This document shows, piece after piece, positions 1 through 6,470 of a DNA stretch of 64,000 bases. The notes below the pieces were generated by a model. The model was not told the origin of the DNA. It saw nothing but the letters and a program-made list of their open reading frames with translations, and did no database searches. The position numbers and the translations under genes are program-made. Position 1 is the first letter of the stretch. Every line of letters begins with the position of its first letter. Source of the DNA: Pseudomonadota bacterium. GTDB lineage: Bacteria; Pseudomonadota; Gammaproteobacteria; Burkholderiales; Burkholderiaceae_B. The DNA is taken from contig JAEWEV010000033.1 of the NCBI GenBank assembly GCA_023389155.1, positions 62,001-126,000 of the forward strand, given 5' to 3'.

Positions 1-27
1 CAGGCTTAATGGTTCTAATACGGGCCA

Positions 28-738
28 TTACGCGACCCTCCGTGCTTCATATCCTTCGGAGATAAGGCGCTCGACAACCCAGGCTTCACCGGCTGGCGTA
101 AACAGAGGCTGGGGGAATCCCTGCTCTGTCTGCTTCAACTCGCCATACCCTTTGTCGATAAACCACTGCTTGAATACGCGGCCACGTTTGACGCCGGCGT
201 GGTACACATCAAGCTCCGTCAAGGCTTGATTCAGTTTGATGGCGGACAGCCCCAGCTTCTGTCCTACCTGAGTTGCGTTCATCAGGTTTGCACGCTGGAC
301 AACGGTATCGAAGAATTGAACCTTGGGCGCCGCTTCCAGCAATTTCTGGTCGGCAATGGCTTTCTGCTCTGCTAGATCAGCAGCAAGGCGTAAAGCCTCA
401 GGGAGTGTCTTTGGTAACTGACCCGATTCAAGCTCATAGAGTCGGGATAAAACCCTGCCGCGCAGCACAACACTGTAGCCCATCGCAAGTAATTCGGCGG
501 AAAATTTGCTGAGCAAAAAATGAGAGGTATAGCCCCTTTCATCCTTGAATTCTGTAAGTCCTTGATTTAATTCATGACGCAAATCTGCGTCATCTTCAGC
601 GCCCGCAAGCATGGTGCGGATATCTCGGATAACGTCACTATGACGTTTACCAGTCAGCTCAGCGATATCGAAAGATGACATCGTGACAACATTTTGAGCA
701 ACTACTACTTGCATAATTTTGCTTTCTTGAGTTAACAT
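28..738 (-). CDS. Phage antirepressor, Rha N-terminal and KilA-C (ANT) C-terminal domains
   Basis: A 236-residue protein. Residues about 18-105 resemble the phage Rha regulatory domain (an ELTGKRHSDVIRDI helix, then an RGRVLSRLYELE segment). Residues about 135-236 resemble the KilA-C/ANT antirepressor domain, with NATQVGQKLG, KRGRVFKQWFIDKGYG and PLFTPAGEAWVVERL. Such proteins usually bind DNA or phage repressors and influence lytic development. It is the last gene seen in the leftward operon, 25 bp after the Ref-like gene. A second Met at residue 9 is an alternative start. Domain assignment is good; the actual target is unknown. Confidence 0.8.
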   Translation of the reverse strand: MLTQESKIMQVVVAQNVVTMSSFDIAELTGKRHSDVIRDIRTMLAGAEDDADLRHELNQGLTEFKDERGYTSHFLLSKFSAELLAMGYSVVLRGRVLSRLYELESGQLPKTLPEALRLAADLAEQKAIADQKLLEAAPKVQFFDTVVQRANLMNATQVGQKLGLSAIKLNQALTELDVYHAGVKRGRVFKQWFIDKGYGELKQTEQGFPQPLFTPAGEAWVVERLISEGYEARRVA

Positions 739-763
739 TGCTTCATTCCTTATGAAGTTCGAA

Positions 764-1144
764 CTAAGCCGCCGCCACAGCGGCTTTTTTCATGCCTGCT
801 AATTTCGCAGCAGGCGACGCGATCAATGCCAATGCTTCAGCAGGTGGGTTATCCAACTGGCCGATGCATTCAGCAAATAATTCTTTCTGGGTTCCGTATT
901 CAGATTCGAACCGGGCTTTGTGTCCGTGGATTGAGTAAACGCCAGCAACGCCCATGTCAGTGTGATGCGGCGCGCAGAGAGGGAGCACAAACCAGTGCGC
1001 CCAGGGTTTGGTGCGGCCATCGATGTGATGAATACTCACCCAATCGTTGAATATCCCTATCTTCTTGCAGGCGCAACAACCTAGACCAGCCATGCGGTTG
1101 TGAAATAATTTCTGTTTGGTGGTTACTGAGCGGCCTTTGATCAT
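764..1144 (-). CDS. Ref-like phage recombination-enhancement nuclease (HNH type)
   Basis: 126 residues. The sequence holds a paired-cysteine knuckle (GLGCCACKK), then HHIDGR, then LCAPHH, the metal and histidine pattern of the phage P1 Ref family. Ref is a RecA-dependent HNH-like nuclease that makes targeted breaks in recombination. The start is placed at the ATG overlapping the upstream TGA by one base; a GTG one codon earlier is possible. The C-terminal Ala/Lys-rich tail is unremarkable. The family call rests on motif pattern and phage context. Confidence 0.7.
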   Translation of the reverse strand: MIKGRSVTTKQKLFHNRMAGLGCCACKKIGIFNDWVSIHHIDGRTKPWAHWFVLPLCAPHHTDMGVAGVYSIHGHKARFESEYGTQKELFAECIGQLDNPPAEALALIASPAAKLAGMKKAAVAAA

Positions 1145-1602
1145 CACACGTACCCCAGAATTTGATCGACGACCTGATCCAGATCATCGCGGGTGTAGTT
1201 TTTAAGCACTCTTTGCAGTAGGACATTCGCAACAGCGGAATAAACCTGTTCGAATTCGTCCTGTTCCATCCGGGCAAACTTGATGCTCTTGGCGTTCAAT
1301 TTCAGATCGCCATTCAGATCCACCGTTACCTCATAGAACCCGGCAGCAATGATGCAGTCTTTGCGGAAGCGCACACGATTCTTCTGAGCAGGCAGTCCCC
1401 TGTATTCTTTTTCCTCTGGCTCCCATGCGTCGAAGCCCACATCCAGCATGGAAAAGAATTTCCGATGAAATGGGCCGTTGCGTACTTCCTGTGTAGTGGC
1501 GCGTACCAGTGATCCGACCTTGTAGCGGGAAAGCTGCTCGGCCTGTTCTTCATCGGCAGGGATTAAAGCGCCTTGGGGAGTTTTGATCAGGAGGGTTTCC
1601 AT
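1144..1602 (-). CDS. DUF1367 family phage protein
   Basis: 152 residues matching the pattern of the DUF1367 phage family: an N-terminal LIKTPQGALIPADEE segment, a central RNGPFHRKFFSMLDVGFDAW motif and an FRKDCIIAAGFYE segment. These proteins are found in early operons of lambdoid phages; their function is not established. The start codon overlaps the stop of the upstream CII-position gene (TAATG) and its stop overlaps the Ref-like start, so the three genes are translationally coupled. Confidence 0.75.
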   Translation of the reverse strand: METLLIKTPQGALIPADEEQAEQLSRYKVGSLVRATTQEVRNGPFHRKFFSMLDVGFDAWEPEEKEYRGLPAQKNRVRFRKDCIIAAGFYEVTVDLNGDLKLNAKSIKFARMEQDEFEQVYSAVANVLLQRVLKNYTRDDLDQVVDQILGYV

Positions 1603-2027
1603 TAGGCCGCCGTCCTCAGATCACGGAACAGGCGGCGCTCGACTTCGCGCTCTGCTCTGAGGCGGGCAATTTCTTCCCGGGCCTGGCGCAGCTCGCGTTC
1701 GGTTTCTGTCTCAAGAGGACGTAGGCTGGCATGGTCATAGCCCATTTCCTTGACCAGATAGAGCAATGGGGCTTCATTGCCACACATACGCATCAGTTCT
1801 GGCAGATGCTCCAAGGGAAAGTTGGCATTGCCCTTGATCATGCGCGACCAGTGACCGGCATCAATACCGAGCGTCAGGTATATCTCTTTGTCGTCCAGTC
1901 CGGATAGTTGAATACACAACGCAACCGCAGTAGCCAGATTCTTTTGACGATCCAGCAATTGGGCTGAAACCTTTACCTGCTCTGGCTTCCGAGCCAGTGG
2001 CAATTCCGGCGCATCAACTGCATTCAT
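1602..2027 (-). CDS. Phage regulator in the CII position
   Basis: 141 residues from the ATG at MNAVDAPELPL; a longer start at 2081 would lie inside a terminator hairpin and is unlikely. The middle (LTLGIDAGHWSRMIKGNANFP) has the spacing of a helix-turn-helix, and the C-terminus (RELRQAREEIARLRAEREVE) is a heptad-like coiled coil. It lies downstream of cro and a tR1-like terminator, where lambda has cII. No true homology to lambda CII is visible, so only the positional analogy and DNA-binding character are supported. Confidence 0.6.
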   Translation of the reverse strand: MNAVDAPELPLARKPEQVKVSAQLLDRQKNLATAVALCIQLSGLDDKEIYLTLGIDAGHWSRMIKGNANFPLEHLPELMRMCGNEAPLLYLVKEMGYDHASLRPLETETERELRQAREEIARLRAEREVERRLFRDLRTAA

Positions 2028-2061
2028 ATTATTTGACTTCACTTGACTATCCCCTACGGGC

Positions 2062-2095
2062 AAAAAAAAGCGAAGATTCAACCATCGAATCTTCG
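2062..2095 (-). terminator. tR1-like intrinsic terminator between cro and the CII-position gene
   Basis: On the minus strand a 9-bp perfect stem (CGAAGATTC / GAATCTTCG, 7-nt loop) is followed by one C and eight T residues. This is a textbook intrinsic terminator. It lies just after the cro-like gene, so leftward early transcription must read through it to reach the downstream regulators, as at lambda tR1. Confidence 0.85.
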
Positions 2096-2108
2096 AGATT
2101 AAAAATGA

Positions 2109-2303
2109 CTACGCAACTTCCTTCTGTCTCATCGTTTTCCGATGAAACCCTACTAACCGATTGCCATTCAGATAGCTCAGTTCTTTCTGCTTCTCGTTCA
2201 GTAGGGCTGAAAGAGTTGGCTGAGGTACGCCTGTTTCACTGGCAATCTGGGCCTGTGTCAGACCTTTATTCAGCAGATCGGAGATGATGTTTTTCCATTC
2301 CAT
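2109..2303 (-). CDS. Cro-like repressor
   Basis: 64 residues with an N-terminal helix-turn-helix: KGLTQAQIASETGVPQPTLSALLNEK. It is divergent from the LexA-type cI gene and sits directly downstream of a promoter (TTGTTT, 17 bp, TATAAT) containing the operator motif shared with the PL-like region. By size, fold and place it is the lytic-side Cro. A GGAA sequence lies shortly before the ATG. The functional role is inferred. Confidence 0.75.
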   Translation of the reverse strand: MEWKNIISDLLNKGLTQAQIASETGVPQPTLSALLNEKQKELSYLNGNRLVGFHRKTMRQKEVA

Positions 2304-2329
2304 GATGAGATTCCATAAACATTTCCTTG

Positions 2330-2358
2330 ATTATATAGATTTTTCTATGTTTAAACAA
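2330..2358 (-). promoter_or_regulatory. PR-like promoter of the leftward early operon
   Basis: Read on the minus strand, TTGTTT (-35) is separated by exactly 17 bp from a consensus TATAAT (-10). One TAGATTTTTCTA operator fills the spacer next to the -10, and a second operator abuts the -35 on its outer side. Transcription would start about 20 bp before the cro-like ATG. Confidence 0.75.
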
Positions 2359-2394
2359 TAGCCAAATCTATATCTACTTGTATAAGAATATCTA
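2336..2394. promoter_or_regulatory. OR-like operator cluster (three sites) between cro and cI
   Basis: Three 12-bp sites at 23-24 bp spacing: TAGATTTTTCTA (2336-2347), TAGCCAAATCTA (2359-2370) and a weaker TAAGAATATCTA (2383-2394). The half-site is TAGA/TCTA. The same motif recurs at the PL-like promoter. Spacing of about two helical turns fits cooperative binding by CI dimers. A TATAAG (2381-2386) lies about 10 bp before the cI ATG with no good -35, as expected for an activator-dependent PRM. Confidence 0.65.
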
Positions 2395-2395
2395 T

Positions 2396-3055
2396 ATGAA
2401 AAACATTGAATTTGGTAAGCGGCTGAAAGAGAGCCGGGAGGCCGCCGGGCTGAAGCAGCCGGATGTATGCCGACGGATAGGGATTAAGCAAGGGACGTTA
2501 TCTCAGCTGGAGTCCGGGAAGTCTGCCAGATCGACCTACACCATTGCACTCGCGAAGTTGTATAACGTCGATGCCGGCTGGCTGGCAACCGGCAAAGGCG
2601 ACCCCAAATCCGTGAAATTCGATAGCAATGTGCTGCCCGCCCAGATCGGGGAAACCCGCATTCCCTTGCTCAATTACGTGCAAGCTGGCATATTTACTGA
2701 CATGGGGACAAATTTTGATACAGAAGGTATGGAGTATCTCCTCACCGACCTAGCACTGTCAGACCGGTCATTTGCGCTTCAAATCAGAGGCGATTCAATG
2801 GCTCCGAAGTTTCAAGAAGGTGACAGAGTAATTATTGATTGTGACGTGGCGCCGCATCCAGGTGATTTTGTGGTCGCCCGCAACGGCGGAGAGGAAGCAA
2901 CTTTTAAGCGGTACAGACTCTTATCTTTGGGCGAGCAAGAGGTATTTGAACTGGTACCATTAAATGAAAACTACCCCTCTATGCGCAGCGACCAGCAGCA
3001 TATACAGATCATCGGCGTCATGATGGAGCACCGGCAGTATCGACGCAGGAAATAA
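2396..3055 (+). CDS. CI-type repressor, HTH plus S24/LexA peptidase
   Basis: 219 residues from the ATG at MKNIEFGKRLKESR. An N-terminal HTH_3 domain (LKQPDVCRRIGIKQGTLSQLES) is followed by a LexA-like domain with the Ala-Gly cleavage site in NYVQAGIF, the catalytic Ser in RGDSMAPKF and the general-base Lys in EATFKRYR. It should maintain lysogeny and self-cleave when RecA is activated. No Shine-Dalgarno precedes the ATG, and a possible -10 lies about 10 bp upstream, so the mRNA may be leaderless as in lambda. A TTG six codons earlier is a weaker start. Confidence 0.92.
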   Translation: MKNIEFGKRLKESREAAGLKQPDVCRRIGIKQGTLSQLESGKSARSTYTIALAKLYNVDAGWLATGKGDPKSVKFDSNVLPAQIGETRIPLLNYVQAGIFTDMGTNFDTEGMEYLLTDLALSDRSFALQIRGDSMAPKFQEGDRVIIDCDVAPHPGDFVVARNGGEEATFKRYRLLSLGEQEVFELVPLNENYPSMRSDQQHIQIIGVMMEHRQYRRRK

Positions 3056-3057
3056 CT

Positions 3058-3079
3058 AAAGGGCGAGACAGCCCTTTTT
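3058..3079 (+). terminator. Terminator-like hairpin directly after cI
   Basis: AAAGGGC, a 6-nt loop and GCCCTTT followed by a short T-run begin 3 bp after the cI stop codon. It probably ends part of the cI transcripts and sets how much read-through reaches the five downstream cargo genes. The T-tract is short (five), so termination may be partial. Confidence 0.6.
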
Positions 3080-3102
3080 AAATCACTGGAGAGTAACAAA
3101 AA

Positions 3103-3480
3103 ATGAATCAGGTATTTAAATGTGTGTTTTTTGCTACGGTGTTGACTATCTCAGCCTGCGCTCTGCCGACCAGAACGGCGGTCACGGAATCTGGCGATCT
3201 GTTCAATTCTGAGAACGTAGAAAAAATACAGAAAGGCATGCCGCAAGCAGAAGCGCTGGCTCTCGTGGGCGTCCCTCCTATGTCCAAGATGGAAATTATG
3301 GACAAAGAGACGTACTCGTGGGGCAAGTCAACTATGGTATCTAGCGGATCCGGATATCGCCTTTATCCTACTGGGTATCCTATTACGGAGACGTTGGTTT
3401 TATCCTTTAAAGACGGGAAACTAGTAGATAAGATTTACAACAAGCACCAAATGCAATCCAAAACCACCAGAGTTCAGTAA
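3103..3480 (+). CDS. Small outer-membrane lipoprotein (BamE/SmpA-like fold pattern)
   Basis: 125 residues with a lipoprotein signal peptide ending in the lipobox ISAC, so Cys19 is the likely lipidated residue. The mature part has an IQKGMPQAEALALVGVPP motif followed by a Trp-Gly strand and a VLSFKDGKLVDK hairpin, the pattern of SmpA/OmlA-type lipoproteins. It has a good ribosome-binding site and is first in the cI-downstream cassette. An exported protein here fits lysogenic conversion, but the role is unknown. Confidence 0.7.
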   Translation: MNQVFKCVFFATVLTISACALPTRTAVTESGDLFNSENVEKIQKGMPQAEALALVGVPPMSKMEIMDKETYSWGKSTMVSSGSGYRLYPTGYPITETLVLSFKDGKLVDKIYNKHQMQSKTTRVQ

Positions 3481-3501
3481 CCGTATAAGAAGGGATAATG
3501 A

Positions 3502-3705
3502 ATGAATTTCATCAAGATGATCGTCGCTCTGGTGGCAATTCTTGCCATTGTTGCTATGTTCAAGTCCTGCGGGACCGCTGGTGCGTGCCAGGAGCGCGGT
3601 GTGTCCTACTACAAAGAGATTGGATCTTATCCGAGGTTATCGACCGGAGAATCAGCTGACGAGAAGATTAAGGGCATGTGTGGCCGTAATGCTAATGCGT
3701 TTTAA
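3502..3705 (+). CDS. Small membrane-anchored protein of unknown function
   Basis: 67 residues. Residues 4-22 form one hydrophobic helix (FIKMIVALVAILAIVAMF) followed by a short periplasmic or cytoplasmic tail with four cysteines. It lies 21 bp after the lipoprotein gene with an AAGGG-type ribosome-binding site. No family is recognised. It probably sits in the inner membrane as part of the rex-position cassette. Confidence 0.6.
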   Translation: MNFIKMIVALVAILAIVAMFKSCGTAGACQERGVSYYKEIGSYPRLSTGESADEKIKGMCGRNANAF

Positions 3706-3727
3706 TCGGAACAAATAAGGAGATGTC

Positions 3728-4222
3728 ATGCAAAAAGCATTCTGTACGGCTGTTTTCGCAATAACAGTATTTTCTGGAAGTGCATATGCCGAAGAGTGGA
3801 TATACGGCGAGAAAGTCGATGAAATGCGCGGCGTCACAAATACATGGGTTTCACTTCCATCTGAGAATACGGTTCCGTTGAAATTCCCGTATAGTCCAGG
3901 GTCGTCATTGGGTATAGTGGTGCGCAAAATGCCAAAGAAATACGGCACGGACGTATACATTCTTGCGGAGAAAGGTCAATTGAACTGTTCGGTGCGCGAT
4001 TGTCATTTTTTCGTCAAATTTGACGACGGAGCGGTCGAGAAAATACCAGCCACGCGAAGCACTGGCGGTTCTCGAGATACTCTATTTCTGACAGATAAGG
4101 CCACTCCAGGATTCATAAAGAAACTCAAAACCGCCAAGAAAATCATTGTGGAAGTCGATTTTTATAAGGCGCCCGGCCAGCAGTTCCGTTTTGAACCAGC
4201 AAAGCCGTTGGTCTGGAAATAA
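3728..4222 (+). CDS. Secreted/periplasmic protein of unknown function
   Basis: 164 residues with a cleavable signal peptide (cleavage after SAYA). The mature protein begins EEWIYGEKVDEMRGVTNTW and is predicted mostly beta: paired strands around LKFPYSPGSSLGIVVRK, VRDCHFFVKFDDG and IIVEVDFYKAPGQQFRFE. Similar exported proteins occur in phage and plasmid cargo regions without known function. An AAGGAG ribosome-binding site precedes the ATG. It is third in the cI-linked cassette. Confidence 0.65.
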   Translation: MQKAFCTAVFAITVFSGSAYAEEWIYGEKVDEMRGVTNTWVSLPSENTVPLKFPYSPGSSLGIVVRKMPKKYGTDVYILAEKGQLNCSVRDCHFFVKFDDGAVEKIPATRSTGGSRDTLFLTDKATPGFIKKLKTAKKIIVEVDFYKAPGQQFRFEPAKPLVWK

Positions 4223-4262
4223 CCCCTTTTAGAGGCTGGGAAGATGGAAGAGAATAGAATTC

Positions 4263-5156
4263 ATGGCTTACGATAAATCTACGACGCTCTTTGACGTACT
4301 GAATGCGATTGAGGCTTACAGCGAAATACTAAACGAATCAAAAACCGAAAAAGCCCCTACGTTCTGGAAGCCTTATCATGTTTGTCTTCTCACTATGGCG
4401 ATGAGATCCAGCGCACTATCCGCGGGGTTTAATCCTTCGGAGTATTCGTTGACTGATGCCAGGGCGGAAACTATACAATATTTGTCCAGAATGCACTTGT
4501 GGCACGCTTTGGATGTAGACCCACCAGTTAGGGTCAGAGAAAGAGACTGCTCTGGGCAGTTTATGCCCCTGAAAAAACTCATTGTCAGCGATGAAGTGCA
4601 AGAAATTAGCAATCAATTGCGTTTGATTATGCGCAATGCTGATAAAGATACTGTGGACAGCGCAGAAATTATGCTTTCCGAAATTTTAGGGAATTGTTTC
4701 GCACACTCCGAATCGAAGGGTGAGTTATGCGGCTTGGTGTGCGCCCAGAATTGGCAAAAGGCAGGGTTTGCCCAAATAGCCATTTTGGACACTGGAATTG
4801 GCATACGGGCCTCCCTGTCCCAATCTGAGAATCATGCTGAAACATTGAACCATCGAAATTCGTGCGAATATGCGACAGAGGAGCGAATTAGTAGTAAACT
4901 AAATCGAAACCACTCAGGATATGGGTTGACGTTAGCCAAACAATTGATTCAAAACAATGGCGGAACGTTTGTTTTAGCCTCTGGAGATGAGTTTTTTATA
5001 TCCAGACGAGGAAATTTGGATCACGGCATTGTCAAGAGCCCTTTTCAAGGAACTCTTGTTATCTTAGAATGGAATACCAACGTACCGTTAGACTCGAAAG
5101 CAGTTTATGACAGCTGGCCTCCAAGCGATGGTGAAGAAAATGACTACGACTTTTAA
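4263..5156 (+). CDS. GHKL/HSP90-like ATPase of the prophage cargo cassette
   Basis: 297 residues. The C-terminal half carries histidine-kinase-type ATP-binding motifs: an N-box (SEILGNCFAHS, Glu about 140 and Asn about 144), a G1 box (ILDTGIGI, Asp about 176) and a G2 box (GYGLTLAKQL, about 219-228). There is no phospho-acceptor His region and no membrane segment. The N-terminal about 120 residues match nothing I recognise. It overlaps the DUF4325 gene, a pairing that resembles anti-sigma kinase/STAS partner modules. Its place between cI and the PL-like promoter equals that of lambda rexAB. Signalling or phage exclusion is inferred. Confidence 0.8.
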   Translation: MAYDKSTTLFDVLNAIEAYSEILNESKTEKAPTFWKPYHVCLLTMAMRSSALSAGFNPSEYSLTDARAETIQYLSRMHLWHALDVDPPVRVRERDCSGQFMPLKKLIVSDEVQEISNQLRLIMRNADKDTVDSAEIMLSEILGNCFAHSESKGELCGLVCAQNWQKAGFAQIAILDTGIGIRASLSQSENHAETLNHRNSCEYATEERISSKLNRNHSGYGLTLAKQLIQNNGGTFVLASGDEFFISRRGNLDHGIVKSPFQGTLVILEWNTNVPLDSKAVYDSWPPSDGEENDYDF

Positions 5157-5448
5157 AATTGTAATACACGACAGGTTCAAAACTGCCACTCGCCCGAATG
5201 GCGTTTCTGCTCGTCAGTTTATATTGAAAAAATTCGAAGACTACGAGAAAATCGACTTGGATTTTACCAACGAAAATCCCACCCCTTCGTTTGTTGACGA
5301 GTGTATTGGTTTGCTAATTTGCGAACTTGGATGGAGCGAATTCAAGCAGCGGGTACAGATCACCAACCCAAGCGATTCTGCTCGTTCTTTGATTAAGCTC
5401 GTCATTTCTAGACGCAAGGCGCAAGCTATGGATACAGCACACGCATAA
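5140..5448 (+). CDS. STAS-like DUF4325 family protein
   Basis: 102 residues from MTTTFKIVIHD, the start with the best ribosome-binding site (GGTGAAG); an ATG at 5128 is an alternative. The body follows the STAS-like DUF4325 pattern: an initial strand, SARQFILKKFEDYEKIDLDF, then PSFVDECIGLLICELG and a late ISRRKAQA helix. It overlaps the 3' end of the GHKL ATPase gene by 17 bp in another frame, so the two are translationally coupled. STAS domains commonly bind or are phosphorylated by GHKL partners. The function of this pair in a phage is not described to my knowledge. Confidence 0.7.
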   Translation: MTTTFKIVIHDRFKTATRPNGVSARQFILKKFEDYEKIDLDFTNENPTPSFVDECIGLLICELGWSEFKQRVQITNPSDSARSLIKLVISRRKAQAMDTAHA

Positions 5449-5465
5449 ATTAATTAAAAAAGAAG

Positions 5466-5489
5466 ACCCAGCCACGTGCTGGGTTTTTT
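5466..5489 (+). terminator. Intrinsic terminator ending the cI-linked cassette
   Basis: ACCCAGC, loop CACGT and GCTGGGT followed by six T. It closes the rightward cI/cargo transcript before the PL-like promoter. Confidence 0.85.
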
Positions 5490-5516
5490 ATTGCCTCTCC
5501 CCCCTCCACTCCCCCC

Positions 5517-5541
5517 AGCCACACATTGATGTGGCTTTTTT
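5517..5541 (+). terminator. Second tandem intrinsic terminator
   Basis: AGCCACA, a 6-nt loop and TGTGGCT followed by six T. Placed 28 bp after the first terminator, it insulates the PL-like operator/promoter from cI-side transcription. Confidence 0.8.
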
Positions 5542-5575
5542 GCGTCCATAGCAATCGTCTTGTTACAAATTAATT

Positions 5576-5631
5576 TAGATTAATCTATCTAATATAGATT
5601 TTTCTATTGACATGATATATAGATTTTTCTA
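5576..5631. promoter_or_regulatory. OL-like operator cluster (three sites)
   Basis: Three TAGA/TCTA palindromes: TAGATTAATCTA (5576-5587, perfect palindrome), TAGATTTTTCTA (5595-5606) and TAGATTTTTCTA (5620-5631). The last two are identical to the best site beside cro. The middle one abuts the -35 and the last covers the spacer and edge of the -10, so occupancy would block the promoter. Confidence 0.75.
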
Positions 5632-5635
5632 TACT
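5607..5635 (+). promoter_or_regulatory. PL-like promoter of the rightward early operon
   Basis: Consensus -35 TTGACA, 17-bp spacer, -10 TATACT. It is nearly perfect sigma-70 and is embedded in three repressor operators. It should drive the recombination and integrase operon when CI is lost. Start of transcription is expected near 5642. Confidence 0.85.
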
Positions 5636-5641
5636 TTAGTC

Positions 5642-6003
5642 ATGCACTCGAAACACGGATGCATCGGAAGCCCAGGACGTAACGAGGCATCGCTCTTTAA
5701 CAAAATGGATGGGTAGCCGGCAGCAGTAAGGCCGGATGGACTACCCGAAGCAGACGGCAAGCAGATAGATCGCGGGCCGAATCCACCCCGCCCAGGTGGA
5801 CTTATGCAAGGAGGGAGAAAAGCCGGTGCAGAGCCGGTGGCTGGAAACGGTCGCCCACACACAGTTGATCATGGCGAGTAATGATCGACAACCAATCTAC
5901 TTCGGAGCCTGCTTAGCAGGGAGTAGCCGAGGGGATTGTGATGCGAAAGCATCTTTGAGCCGCTTCGGTGAGGCGGTTGAAAGATGTTTAACAGGAGAGA
6001 GGA
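5642..6003 (+). promoter_or_regulatory. Structured 5' leader with boxA (nut-like antitermination region)
   Basis: This 360-nt stretch has no convincing gene. About 50 nt after the predicted start is CGCTCTTTAACAA (5691-5703), identical over its core to the rRNA/lambda boxA that binds NusB/NusE. Immediately after is a compound hairpin: outer GGGTAG/CTACCC (5711-5716/5741-5746) and inner CCGGC/GCCGG. Near the 3' end, a GATGC-GAAA-GCATC hairpin (5940-5953) competes with a longer CATCTTT/AAAGATG stem (to 5986). An AGGAGAG ribosome-binding site closes the leader. No Arg-rich N-like protein is seen nearby. Confidence 0.65.
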
Positions 6004-6246
6004 ATGGATGCAATAACAGAAGAGCGGCTTGAAGAATTACTTCGGCAGCGATATGGCCTTGAGCCAACCCACAAACAGTACAAAGTCCGTGACGGTTATG
6101 TAGACGAAGGAGACAAGGTCTGGTGGCGTGGCGAGAACGGGCCAGAGCTAGTGATTGTTGATGAAGGCCATATACGCAATATCAGAGACTTTCCAGACGT
6201 TTATCAAATTTCTGTACCACGTACAAAAGTTGAATACTTGGATTGA
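6004..6246 (+). CDS. Phage early protein of unknown function
   Basis: 80 residues, first gene after the PL-like leader, with a strong AGGAGAG site. It begins MDAITEERLEELLRQRYGLE and is acidic (VDEGDKVWWRGENGPELVIVDEG). It lacks the Arg-rich segment of N-type antiterminators. No family is recognised. Confidence 0.6.
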   Translation: MDAITEERLEELLRQRYGLEPTHKQYKVRDGYVDEGDKVWWRGENGPELVIVDEGHIRNIRDFPDVYQISVPRTKVEYLD

Positions 6247-6278
6247 GCACCAACCGGCTTTCGCAAGAGAGCCATCAC

Positions 6279-6416
6279 ATGAGCGGTGTGAATCGAAATC
6301 AGTACCCCCAGGAGTGTGCGCACACGAATGGCAAGCGAAACAAAGTAGATGGCTACAGGCTATTAACACGCAAGGATGTACACGGAGTAACTTTGGTCAA
6401 TGGGATATGCCCCTAA
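6279..6416 (+). CDS. Small phage protein, 45 residues
   Basis: An open frame with protein-like composition, starting MSGVNRNQYPQECAHTNG and ending VHGVTLVNGICP before TAA. It sits between two accepted small genes in the same operon and direction. The ribosome-binding site is weak (AAGAGAG about 10 nt upstream). Its first codons also form the left arm of a 12-bp inverted repeat closing near 6475. Function unknown. Confidence 0.5.
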   Translation: MSGVNRNQYPQECAHTNGKRNKVDGYRLLTRKDVHGVTLVNGICP

Positions 6417-6446
6417 CTATGCTCCGCTCTCTCCTTGTGTGATGCC

Positions 6447-6470
6447 GCTGGTTCGACTCCAGCCCGCTCA
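6447..6470 (+). other. Orphan tRNA 3'-end-like fragment (T-arm plus acceptor strand)
   Basis: GCTGG-TTCGACT-CCAGC is a perfect tRNA T-arm and is followed directly by CCGCTCA, as an acceptor 3' strand would be. No D-arm or anticodon arm folds upstream at the right distance. The matching TGAGCGG lies about 180 nt earlier, inside the 45-residue gene. It is therefore not a functional tRNA gene; it may be a relic of an older attachment site or a structured RNA. Confidence 0.4.

Noticed and set aside
5796..6032. A 78-codon open frame inside the PL leader
   Set aside because: It overlaps the 6004 gene and the hairpins, lacks a ribosome-binding site and has no coding character.
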